Shown here piece after piece: positions 1-6,318 of a stretch of 15,538 nucleotides of DNA (position 1 is the stretch's first letter; each line of letters starts with the position of its first letter). This stretch comes from Pseudolachnospira sp964507035. Lineage in GTDB: Bacteria; Bacillota; Clostridia; Lachnospirales; Lachnospiraceae. The DNA is taken from the NCBI GenBank assembly GCA_964507035.1, contig CAZDOQ010000030.1, forward strand, positions 1-15,538. Direction: 5' to 3'. Made by a program: the position numbers and the translations under genes. The notes beneath the pieces are model-generated. The model did not search any database and was not told where the DNA came from. It worked only from the letters and a program-made list of their open reading frames with translations.

Positions 1-164
1 ATATTTTCTCCGACCAGTATACCTGAAAAAAAATAAAAAATCCACTTGAAATTTCGAATTATTCCGTTACAAGTGTTGAAAACCCGAGTCAGCGGTTCCG
101 TGGATAAAACTGCGGAAACTCAAGCTTCTCATAAAAATAAAAAAGACGGAAAACAAACATTTGA

Positions 165-193
165 TTGCAATACTATCAAAAAAGTGATAAGAT
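165..193 (+). promoter_or_regulatory. Predicted sigma-A promoter of the phosphoribosyltransferase-like gene
   Basis: TTGCAA at 165-170 and TAAGAT at 188-193 are separated by 17 bases in an AT-rich stretch, about 45 bases before the start codon at 240. The rest of 1-239 is AT-rich; I see no supported gene in it. Based on motif match only. Confidence 0.4.
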
Positions 194-239
194 ATCAGTG
201 TAAATGTTATAAGAATTTTAGAAGAAAGGAAGTGAACAG

Positions 240-881
240 ATGGTTAGCAAAGCAATCGAACTGTCTTGCAGACAGAATCCAAGTGTAAAAATTCGGGGTG
301 TACCCGGGCACTTTGCCACCACCCACGCTCACGCAAACTATTACATTGACATTACAGAACCCAAGTTAAGTCATGAGATGGGGCGGGAGGCAGCCATTAC
401 CCTGGCGGCGGATTACGCTTATGAAAAGGTGGTGGATACCATTGCAGCTTTGGACGGAAGCGAATTGATCAGCGCTTTCCTGGCACGGCACCTGACCCGG
501 AATGAATTTTTTATGGTGAACGGGCAGAAGAATATTTATGTGGTGCCTCCGGAGAACAATGCTTCCGGCCAGCTGATCTTCCGGGACAATACGCAGCCCA
601 TGATTCGGGACCGGAATGTGCTGATTATGATCGACGCCATTGCCACCGGCCAGGCGGCGGAACGGGCCATTGAGTGTATCCAGTATTATGGCGGGAAAAT
701 TGCGGGTATTGCGGCCATCTTTTCTGCCTTTGACGAGTTGGAGGGAATCCGGATTTCCCATCTGTTCGGAAAAGCGGACCTGCCGGATTACCAGGCGGTG
801 GACTATCATGAGTGCCCCCAGTGCAAAGCGGGCATAAAGCTGGACGCCCTGGCCAACAGCTTTGGGTATTCTATGTTGTAA
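240..881 (+). CDS. Phosphoribosyltransferase-family protein (orotate PRTase-like, function uncertain)
   Basis: This 213-residue protein has the layout of a cytoplasmic type I phosphoribosyltransferase of a family common in Clostridia and often labelled orotate phosphoribosyltransferase. What is seen: an N-terminal stretch PGHFATTHAHANYYID (residues 22-37), a central VVDTIAALDGSE segment (64-75), and a PRPP-loop-like NVLIMIDAIATGQ (126-138). Its C-terminus is ECPQCKAG (191-198) followed by SFGYSML. The PRPP loop is degenerate: the first of the two usual acidic residues is Ile, and only Asp132 remains before the TG pair. A role in pyrimidine synthesis is therefore doubtful; a binding or regulatory role is possible. 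The ATG at 240 is preceded by an AGAAAGGA-type ribosome site. It stands alone, with its own promoter upstream and a terminator directly after it. Family membership is fairly secure, the substrate is not. Confidence 0.82.
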   Translation: MVSKAIELSCRQNPSVKIRGVPGHFATTHAHANYYIDITEPKLSHEMGREAAITLAADYAYEKVVDTIAALDGSELISAFLARHLTRNEFFMVNGQKNIYVVPPENNASGQLIFRDNTQPMIRDRNVLIMIDAIATGQAAERAIECIQYYGGKIAGIAAIFSAFDELEGIRISHLFGKADLPDYQAVDYHECPQCKAGIKLDALANSFGYSML

Positions 882-896
882 AGATTTTTGGTTTGT

Positions 897-961
897 GAAA
901 AGCTGCCGCCTGGCAGAGGAGAGAGGGGCTCTTCTTCCTCCTGTCAGGCGGTAGCTTTTTT
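897..961. terminator. Bidirectional rho-independent terminator
   Basis: A long stem is formed by AAAGCTGCCGCCTGGCAG on the left arm and CTGTCAGGCGGTAGCTTT on the right arm, with a few G-T pairs. It is followed by a T run on the + strand and by TTTTC on the - strand. It lies between the end of the gene at 881 and the end of the converging minus-strand unit at 993, so it can serve both. Confidence 0.85.
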
Positions 962-992
962 AATGACAAAGGCCTCCCGTTTCAAAGAAGTT

Positions 993-1235
993 TCATCGAT
1001 TGCAGGAAGAGGCCGCCACAATACTGCGGGAAAGTGCACTGGCGGGGAGGGAGAGCAATTTGTTCATGGCGCCCCGCAGCTTCAAGGAGCCGGTTGCCTG
1101 CATACATTCTGCTTTCAGGTAGACTTCACAGTTTAAAAAGCCGTCGAGACCGTCAGCGCGGATGACAGGGGTCTGCCGGATATAGGGCTGGATACGGAAG
1201 CGGGCTTCCTGGATGGTTTTCATTGTGATGGGCAT
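993..1235 (-). pseudogene. N-terminal remnant of a PLP-dependent threonine/serine dehydratase
   Basis: The 80 codons match the start of a fold-type II PLP enzyme of the threonine dehydratase family. Visible landmarks are PYIRQTPV (residues 17-24), the lysine motif GSLKLRGA (49-56, K52 the expected Schiff-base lysine), and a damaged version of the conserved glycine loop, reading VAASSCNR where VAASSGNH is usual. Reading breaks off just there: a GGC-to-TGC change gives Cys, and removing one G would restore CAT (His), so a one-base insertion probably shifts the frame into a stop. The remaining roughly 240 or more codons of a normal 320-400 residue enzyme are absent, and the terminator follows within about 30 bases. 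A good ribosome site (GGGAGGA) and ATG survive. It lies 47 bases after the DUF6054-like gene on the same strand. It cannot be catalytic. Confidence 0.8.
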
Positions 1236-1282
1236 GGAAAAATCCTCCCTATTTTGATGGATTGTCAGTTCTTACAAGAGGT

Positions 1283-1615
1283 TCAAAAACTCTCCGCCAC
1301 ATCTTCAATGGTCTCTAAAAACGCTTCCTCGCCCACTGTGTTTATCTTGAAGAAGATCCCTTGGCTTCCGCCGGAGGTGATGGCGGATAACAGATACAGG
1401 CCGTTTGCTCCCACCAGCGTAACAGTCATGGAGACCCGGTTGCCGCCGGTCCAGCTGTAGCGTTCGTAAACCCGGACGGCGCAGTGGAAATCTCCTTTTT
1501 CATAATCACTGCCGTCCTCAAAGGAGGCGGAGACGCTTCCATTTAAAACGGCCGCATCTAACGCCTCTAAAATAGAATCAAAATTCCCTTCCACCATCTT
1601 TTCGTATTTTGCCAT
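1283..1615 (-). CDS. DUF6054-like small protein
   Basis: This is a 110-residue cytoplasmic protein starting MAKYEKM and containing SASFEDGSDYE, AVRVYERYSWTGGNRVS and SAITSGGSQGIFFKINT. The pattern matches what I recall of DUF6054, a family of unknown function widespread in Clostridia. The frame stays open upstream to 1741, but I choose the ATG at 1615: AAGGGAGA sits seven bases before it, and the longer reading would run into the HD-domain gene. That gene ends at 1641, 25 bases upstream on the same strand, so the two are probably cotranscribed. No signal peptide, membrane span or catalytic motif is visible. The TSGGSQ-FFKINT block is the best-conserved part in memory. No function can be assigned. 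Confidence 0.8.
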   Translation of the reverse strand: MAKYEKMVEGNFDSILEALDAAVLNGSVSASFEDGSDYEKGDFHCAVRVYERYSWTGGNRVSMTVTLVGANGLYLLSAITSGGSQGIFFKINTVGEEAFLETIEDVAESF

Positions 1616-1640
1616 GAGAATCTCCCTTGTAGTATGTGAC

Positions 1641-2129
1641 TCAGATTCCAAACATTTCGCGTGCAATAGCAATGCCGGTCTGTGTCCGGAATATGTTTTG
1701 GACAGCAGCTTGAATCTTTTCCAAGGGCCAGTGGTCCTCATGCAGATTGACCAAGAAATCTGCCTCCACCAGAATTTGATAATCCAGACCGTCTATGTTT
1801 GAGTAGGTGTGGTGATGGCCTGCCAGATAGGAGACCCGTTGCAGGACTTCCGGCGCCACGTTCAGTTCCTGCAGCAAAGCTTCCGCCAAAGGAGGACCTT
1901 CCTGTTCTTGGAGTTTTCCGTTGCAATGTCCGTATTTTTCTTCACACAGGCGAATCCCAATATCATGAACCAGCGCCGCAGCCTCCAACGCAAACAGAAC
2001 TTCTCCCTGGAGCCCCTCTTGGATTCCGATGGTACGGGCCAAACTGTGGACTTTTATAAAATGTTGGATCCTTTTGGGATCTCCATGATCATGCTGGATC
2101 ATACGCATCATGAGTGTTTGTATACACAT
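1641..2129 (-). CDS. HD-domain protein (predicted metal-dependent phosphohydrolase)
   Basis: This 162-residue cytoplasmic protein has the HD-superfamily metal-site pattern: His28 in KVHSLAR, the His-Asp pair H55-D56 in ALVHDIG, a histidine cluster at 105-107 (GHHHTY), and Asp124 in VEADFLVN. The length and single domain fit the small HD hydrolases that act on nucleotides or phosphoesters; the actual substrate is unknown. The ATG at 2129 is supported by an AGGAGGA site eight bases upstream on the minus strand. It heads a minus-strand unit with the DUF6054-like gene and the dehydratase remnant, and is divergent from the GntR gene, with about 140 bases between the two starts. I find no convincing minus-strand promoter in that interval by eye. 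Nothing ties it functionally to the sugar cluster. Confidence 0.85.
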   Translation of the reverse strand: MCIQTLMMRMIQHDHGDPKRIQHFIKVHSLARTIGIQEGLQGEVLFALEAAALVHDIGIRLCEEKYGHCNGKLQEQEGPPLAEALLQELNVAPEVLQRVSYLAGHHHTYSNIDGLDYQILVEADFLVNLHEDHWPLEKIQAAVQNIFRTQTGIAIAREMFGI

Positions 2130-2199
2130 AGAGATTCCTCCTGATGCTTTATTTTACCATGCCCCAGGGTGAAAAGCTACAAAAAAATATGGTTAATTG

Positions 2200-2227
2200 T
2201 TTACAAGTCCTCCTCTTATGCTATAAT
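2200..2227 (+). promoter_or_regulatory. Promoter of the GntR regulator gene
   Basis: TTTACA at 2200-2205 and TATAAT at 2222-2227 are 16 bases apart, and TG at 2219-2220 makes an extended -10. The -10 box runs into the putative operator at 2223-2242, which fits autorepression. Confidence 0.65.
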
Positions 2228-2242
2228 ATAATATAACATTAT
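2223..2242. promoter_or_regulatory. Putative GntR operator 1 (autoregulatory)
   Basis: The 20 bases ATAATATAATATAACATTAT overlap the gntR -10 box and likely start site. They match the hyuA upstream palindrome at 9942-9961 at 17 of 20 positions, including an identical right half AACATTAT. Operator function is inferred; AT-rich sequence raises the chance of accidental similarity. Confidence 0.5.
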
Positions 2243-2269
2243 ATGCATACCAACGGGAGAAAGAAACAC

Positions 2270-3001
2270 ATGATAAATTCAAACAGCATCACGCCTTTGT
2301 ACCTGCAGGTCAAAGAGCACATTTTGTCGGACATCCACGGAGACAAATACCAGCCCAACGGACGACTGCCCTCAGAGAAGGAATTGGCGGCCATGTACAA
2401 TGTGAGCATTATTACCATACGCCGGGCCATCAGTGAACTGGTGGATGAGCAGATGCTGCAGAAGAAGCAGGGCAAGGGAACCTTTGTCACCAAAAAGAGC
2501 TTTTCCCGGCCCTATTCCCAGAATGCGCTGAGCTTTACGGAGATCTGCCGGGCCAACGGCATGCAGGCTTCCGCCAAGCTGCTGCGGCGGGAGGTGCTCG
2601 CAGACCCGTCCCCGGAGCTGCTGAATCAGCTGGCTCTGCCGGATGGGAGCCGGGTTCTTCTCGTTGAGCGGCTGCGGTATGCAGACGGAATCCCCATTGT
2701 TATAGAGCGGGACTGCTTCTCCATGGACTATGATTTTTTGTTGGAGGCGGATTTGGAAAAGAATTCCATGTACCAGATCATACGGAAAAACCGGACGGTG
2801 GATCTGCGGCCGGTGGTGGGCCAGCGTTCTGTGAAAATCACCAAGTCCAACGCCCGGATTGCCAAATATCTGAATATTCGGGAGTCCACGCCGGTGCTCC
2901 AGTATGAAGGACTTTGCTGGGAGATGCTCTCAGACCGGCCGGCCCATACATCCTTCCAGACCGGATATGGGGAGCAGATGGACTTTGCCCTTCATTTTTG
3001 A
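2270..3001 (+). CDS. GntR-family transcriptional regulator, HutC/UTRA subfamily
   Basis: This 243-residue repressor-type regulator has an N-terminal winged helix (about 5-75) with the classic run LPSEKELAAMYNVS, then TIRRAI and KKQGKGTFV. A UTRA effector domain follows (about 90-240, including VERLRYADGIPIVIERD and GLCWEM). I place the start at the ATG at 2270 rather than 2243: GGGAGA lies nine bases before 2270, the protein then begins at the usual SNSITPLYLQ, and 2243 falls inside the putative operator. UTRA domains usually bind a phosphorylated sugar or amino-acid-like metabolite. FrlR and FraR, regulators of Amadori-product operons, belong to this GntR group. The gene faces the kinase-transporter-hydantoinase cluster and has its own terminator. 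It probably controls itself and that cluster; the effector is unknown. Confidence 0.92.
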   Translation: MINSNSITPLYLQVKEHILSDIHGDKYQPNGRLPSEKELAAMYNVSIITIRRAISELVDEQMLQKKQGKGTFVTKKSFSRPYSQNALSFTEICRANGMQASAKLLRREVLADPSPELLNQLALPDGSRVLLVERLRYADGIPIVIERDCFSMDYDFLLEADLEKNSMYQIIRKNRTVDLRPVVGQRSVKITKSNARIAKYLNIRESTPVLQYEGLCWEMLSDRPAHTSFQTGYGEQMDFALHF

Positions 3002-3074
3002 TATTCTTCGCGGAAGCGCGTGATGATACGGCGCAGGAAAATGAAAACACAACATAGGAGAGACACTGAGAAAC

Positions 3075-3115
3075 AGCGGTTTAGGTGAAATCAACGCCCA
3101 AGCCGCTTTTTATTT
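3075..3115 (+). terminator. Rho-independent terminator of the GntR gene
   Basis: AGCGGTTT (3075-3082) pairs with AAGCCGCT (3100-3107), one G-T pair included, and is followed by TTTTATTT. It lies about 75 bases after the stop codon and separates gntR transcription from the cluster. Confidence 0.75.
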
Positions 3116-3306
3116 GCCGGAGCGCGGCGAAAGAAGCCGATCGGTTGGAGGTGGATAGGCTATTATTGTACTACAGTAAAAAACACGTCAAATTACCTGT
3201 TAAAATTTTATTTATTAAACTTTATCACACTTTAAAATGCGCCTCCCCCAAAAAACAGGAAAAACAGGAAAAAGGAGGAACGAATCACGAAAAAGGAAAA
3301 AAACTA

Positions 3307-3334
3307 TTGCAAAACCTCAGATTTTTGATATAAT
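3307..3334 (+). promoter_or_regulatory. Promoter of the kinase-transporter operon
   Basis: TTGCAA at 3307-3312 and TATAAT at 3329-3334 are 16 bases apart, with TG at 3326-3327 giving an extended -10, the same design as the gntR promoter. It lies about 70 bases before the kinase start. Confidence 0.6.
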
Positions 3335-3349
3335 GTATTATAATCATAT
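3330..3349. promoter_or_regulatory. Putative GntR operator 2 (weaker)
   Basis: ATAATGTATTATAATCATAT overlaps the -10 box and matches the hyuA palindrome at 14 of 20 positions, with the left seven bases identical. It has the same placement relative to -10 as the gntR element. Similarity is modest in an AT-rich setting. Confidence 0.35.
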
Positions 3350-3402
3350 AAGATGTTTTAAATCAATAGAAAAAGGAATAAACTGGCGCGGGAGGAACAA
3401 AG

Positions 3403-4299
3403 ATGGGACAGGAACCGGTTCGAATCTTGGGGGTGGGAGACAATGTCAGTGACCAGTATGTGCACACGGGCACAATGTATCCCGGCGGCCAGGCGTTGAA
3501 TGTGGCAGCTTTTGGGCGGATGCAGGGAGCGGACACAGGTTTTCTGGGAGCCTTTGGCAGTGATGCGCCGGCGGAGCACATTCAGCAGGTTCTGCAAGAA
3601 CTGGGAATCCATACAGACCGGTGCCGTCATTATCCCGGAGAGAACGGAGCCGCCCGGGTCACCTTGGAAAACGGGGACCGGGTCTTTCTGGGAAGCAACA
3701 AGGGCGGTGTTCTCCGGCAGCATCCGCTGCGGCTGGATTCGGAGGATTTGGACTATATTCAGACGTACCATATCGTACATACTTCCAACAATAGTTATTT
3801 GGACGGAGAACTACAGAAAATCAAACAGACGGGTGTGCTTTTGTCCTATGATTTTTCCACCCGGTGGAATGAGCCGGACCGGATGCAGCAGGTGGCATCC
3901 CAGGCGGACATTGCTTTTCTGTCCTGCTCGGATCTGACGGATGAGGAGGCCCAAAACCTGCTGCGGCAGGCGGCAGGTCTGGGTTTGAGCCTGACGGTGG
4001 CCACCCGGGGCTCCCGGGGCGCTTTGCTTTATGACGGCTTTGCTTTTCTGGAGCAGCCCAGCGAATATGTGGAGCCGGTGGACACCATGGGAGCAGGCGA
4101 CGCCTTTGCCTCGGCCATGTTGGTTCATTTGGCCGCCGGGTGGGCCGCCACGGGTGCTGTCCCGGAATCAGAAGCCCTTAGGGGGGCAGCAGCGGCGGCA
4201 GCCCATTTTTCTTCGCAGGTATGTCTCAAACCCGGAGCCTTTGGCCACGGCCAGCTGATTCCGGAGGGATATCAGATGACGGTTATCCAGAACTCCTGA
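3403..4299 (+). CDS. PfkB-family sugar kinase, fructoselysine/fructose-asparagine kinase-like
   Basis: This 298-residue cytoplasmic ribokinase-fold kinase shows the PfkB marks: VGDNVSDQY (11-19), PGGQALNVA (27-35), and the C-terminal signature DTMGAGDAFASAM (227-239) with Asp233 as the predicted catalytic base. Within the family it resembles FrlD/FraD, the kinases that phosphorylate C6 of Amadori compounds: early GDN-D, DRVF (92-95), YHIVHTS (122-128) and YDFSTRW (149-155) all have counterparts in FrlD as I remember it. The start is supported by GGGAGGA just upstream. It opens the operon, 58 bases before the transporter ATPase gene, and a FrlB-like SIS protein closes the cluster. Predicted reaction: ATP plus a fructosyl-amine gives the 6-phospho derivative. 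The general kinase call is secure; the substrate class is inferred from likeness and context. Confidence 0.88.
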   Translation: MGQEPVRILGVGDNVSDQYVHTGTMYPGGQALNVAAFGRMQGADTGFLGAFGSDAPAEHIQQVLQELGIHTDRCRHYPGENGAARVTLENGDRVFLGSNKGGVLRQHPLRLDSEDLDYIQTYHIVHTSNNSYLDGELQKIKQTGVLLSYDFSTRWNEPDRMQQVASQADIAFLSCSDLTDEEAQNLLRQAAGLGLSLTVATRGSRGALLYDGFAFLEQPSEYVEPVDTMGAGDAFASAMLVHLAAGWAATGAVPESEALRGAAAAAAHFSSQVCLKPGAFGHGQLIPEGYQMTVIQNS

Positions 4300-4357
4300 C
4301 ACTTTTCCGAGAGAGCACAGGAGATTTTTGATAGAACGTGGAAGGGAGTGATTGTAT

Positions 4358-5350
4358 TTGAAGGAACCGTTGCTGCAGGTGCAGGATGTACGCATGGTGT
4401 TCCGCAATAAAAAGCAGGAATTTGCCGCGGTGGACGGACTGACCTTTCAGCTGGAGCAAGGAGAGATTCTGGGGATCGTGGGGGAGAGCGGGAGCGGAAA
4501 GACTATGGCTTCCCTCTCGATCATGGGACTGTTGCCGGAGCAGGGTGTCATTGCCTCCGGCAGTATCCGGTACCAGGGCCGGGAACTGGTGGGCCTGAGC
4601 GACGCCGAGATGTGCAAGATCCGGGGAAAAGAGATCTCCATGATCTTTCAGGAGCCCATTATGTCTCTGGACCAGGTGTTTACTGTGGGAAGCCAGCTGA
4701 TGGAGGGCATTTTAGCCCATGAAAAGGTCAGCAAGAAGGAAGCCCAAAAGCGGTCCTTAGAGATGCTACGCACCGTGGGAATCCCCAGTCCGGAGCGGGT
4801 GTTTGCTTCCTATCCCTTCGAATTGTCCGGCGGCATGTGCCAGCGGGTGATGATCGCCATTGCCTTAAGCTGTAATCCCCGCCTGCTCATTGCGGACGAG
4901 CCCACCACGGCATTGGACGTGACGGTGCAGGCGCAGATCATGGATCTGCTGCGCCAGAGCCGGGACCAATTCCACGTGGGAATCATTCTGATCACCCATG
5001 ATCTGGATGTGGTGAAGGATATGGCGGACCGGATCATTGTCATGTACGGTGGCAATATGATGGAGGCGGCGTCCCGGGAGCAGCTGTTTTCCAATCCGTC
5101 CCATCCATATACCCGGGGATTGCTCCGTTCCATCCCGCGCCTGGATTCCGCAGAAGAGCGGCTCTTTAACATTGAGGGAACCGTGCCGGATATCCGGAGC
5201 ATGCCGGAAGGCTGCCATTTCTGCACCCGGTGCTGGGATGCCCAGGAGAAATGTCAGACCGATCCCCCCGCTATGGTGGAGGTGGAACCAGGACATTTTG
5301 TGGCCTGCCACCGAGCGGGAGCAGCCCGAAAGGAGGGAACATCCCTTTGA
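4358..5350 (+). CDS. Opp/Dpp-type ABC transporter ATP-binding protein (DppD/OppD-like)
   Basis: This is a 330-residue ATPase on the inner face of the membrane, one of two in this transporter. Seen: Walker A GESGSGKT (42-49), Q-loop Gln98, signature LSGGMCQRV (156-164), Walker B LLIADEP (176-182), switch His214 in LITHD, and the C-terminal oligopeptide-transporter extension with Cys286, Cys289, Cys292 and Cys299. The same region in relatives is Cys-rich and in some holds an iron-sulfur cluster. The signature has Cys where Arg is common. No ATG fits; TTG codons at 4352 and 4358 are in frame. I prefer 4358, because AGGGAG at 4343-4348 is then nine bases away, against three for 4352. Its stop overlaps the TTG start of the next ATPase, suggesting coupled translation. 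Substrate class (peptide or peptide-like, here perhaps a glycated amino acid) is not readable from the ATPase. Confidence 0.93.
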   Translation: MKEPLLQVQDVRMVFRNKKQEFAAVDGLTFQLEQGEILGIVGESGSGKTMASLSIMGLLPEQGVIASGSIRYQGRELVGLSDAEMCKIRGKEISMIFQEPIMSLDQVFTVGSQLMEGILAHEKVSKKEAQKRSLEMLRTVGIPSPERVFASYPFELSGGMCQRVMIAIALSCNPRLLIADEPTTALDVTVQAQIMDLLRQSRDQFHVGIILITHDLDVVKDMADRIIVMYGGNMMEAASREQLFSNPSHPYTRGLLRSIPRLDSAEERLFNIEGTVPDIRSMPEGCHFCTRCWDAQEKCQTDPPAMVEVEPGHFVACHRAGAARKEGTSL

Positions 5351-6318
5351 GCGAGACGTTGCTGGAAGTGAAGAACCTCAAAAAATATTTTCCTGTCAAG
5401 CACGGCATGTTTTCCAGCGGCAAGGGCTTTGTCCACGCAGTGGACGGGATTTCCCTGGAGGTGAAAAAAGGAGAGACCTTTGGGCTGGTGGGGGAGAGCG
5501 GCTGCGGCAAAAGTTCCCTGTCCCGGGTGATTTTAAGCCTGGTCAAACGGGACTCCGGAGAGATCCTTTATAAGGGGCAAGATGTGAGCACCCTGGACCG
5601 GGCTCAGCGCTCCAAGATGCGGATGGTGTTCCAGAATCCCTTTGCCTCCCTGAATCCCAAAGAGCGGGTCTTTGATACCATCGCGGAGCCTTACCGGATT
5701 GCCGGCGGCTATTCTAGGCAGCAGATTCAGGAGGAAGTGTTAAAGCTCCTGGACCTGGTGGGACTGAGCCGTGGCTATGCCACCCGGTATCCCCATGAGT
5801 TTTCCGGCGGACAGCGGCAGCGGATCGGCATTGCCCGGGCCCTGGCCATGAATCCGGAATTTATCATTTGTGACGAGCCGGTCTCCGCCCTGGATGTGTC
5901 CATTCAGGCGCAGATTTTAAATCTGCTCCGGGATATCCAAAAGGATTTGGGACTCACCTATGTGTTTATCTCCCACAATTTGGGTGTCGTCAAGTATGTG
6001 TCGGACCGGATTGCAGTGATGTACCTGGGGAAAATTATTGAGGTGTCCAAGACGGCGGATTTGTACATGAATCCCAGTCACCCTTACACCCAAGCGCTGC
6101 TCTCGGCCATTCCCGGAGCGGCAGAATATCTGCATATCGACCGGGTCCTGCTGAAAGACGATATTCCAAGCCCTGTGAATCCGCCGCCTGGCTGCCGCTT
6201 CTGTACCCGCTGCCTATACGCCAAGGAGATTTGTTCCCAGAAGGAACCGCAGATGCAGAAGGTGGGAGAGGGGCATTACGCAGCCTGCCACCTGCTGGGG
6301 AAGGAGGCGGAGGAATGA
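5347..6318 (+). CDS. Opp/Dpp-type ABC transporter ATP-binding protein (DppF/OppF-like)
   Basis: This is a 323-residue second ATPase, forming a heterodimer with the product of the gene before it. Seen: Walker A GESGCGKS (49-56), Q-loop Gln96 in MVFQNP, signature FSGGQRQRI (152-160), Walker B FIICDEP (172-178), switch His210 in FISHN, and the Cys-rich C-terminal extension GCRFCTRC. The frame is open upstream to 5230, but that part reads as an out-of-frame shadow of the preceding ATPase gene. The TTG at 5347 has AGGAGG at 5331-5336, ten bases ahead, and gives an N-terminus (SETLLEVKNLKKYFPV) typical of OppF/DppF. The start overlaps the previous stop codon, and the stop overlaps the next start in ATGA, so the three genes should be translated as a coupled set. 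Confidence 0.93.
   Translation: MSETLLEVKNLKKYFPVKHGMFSSGKGFVHAVDGISLEVKKGETFGLVGESGCGKSSLSRVILSLVKRDSGEILYKGQDVSTLDRAQRSKMRMVFQNPFASLNPKERVFDTIAEPYRIAGGYSRQQIQEEVLKLLDLVGLSRGYATRYPHEFSGGQRQRIGIARALAMNPEFIICDEPVSALDVSIQAQILNLLRDIQKDLGLTYVFISHNLGVVKYVSDRIAVMYLGKIIEVSKTADLYMNPSHPYTQALLSAIPGAAEYLHIDRVLLKDDIPSPVNPPPGCRFCTRCLYAKEICSQKEPQMQKVGEGHYAACHLLGKEAEE

Larger units (their letters stand above)
3002..3402 (+). other. 400-base control region between the regulator and the sugar cluster
   Basis: The first 75 bases are unassigned; then comes the terminator at 3075-3115. From about 3165 the sequence is very AT-rich (possible UP-element character). It contains an AAGGAGG site at 3272-3278 followed by ACG instead of a start codon, and ends with the kinase promoter and operator-like element. 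I see no convincing gene. Confidence 0.6.

Noticed and set aside
46..288. 80-codon plus-strand frame at the left edge
   Set aside because: No ribosome site, Lys-rich translation of AT-rich intergenic DNA, and overlap with the phosphoribosyltransferase gene and its promoter.
1616..1741. N-terminal extension of the DUF6054-like protein
   Set aside because: It overlaps the 3' end of the HD-domain gene out of frame, and the ATG at 1615 has its own ribosome site.
3085..3333. 82-codon frame in the gap before the kinase
   Set aside because: It begins inside the gntR terminator, has no ribosome site and runs through the kinase promoter.
5230..5346. N-terminal extension of the second ATPase to an upstream ATG
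   Set aside because: It overlaps the coding end of the first ATPase in another frame, has no ribosome site, and adds Gly/Pro/Ser-rich sequence unlike the family; TTG 5347 with AGGAGG fits.
6231..6314. Upstream start for the DppB-like permease
   Set aside because: It lies within the previous gene; the ATG at 6315 has a good ribosome site and a normal permease N-terminus.
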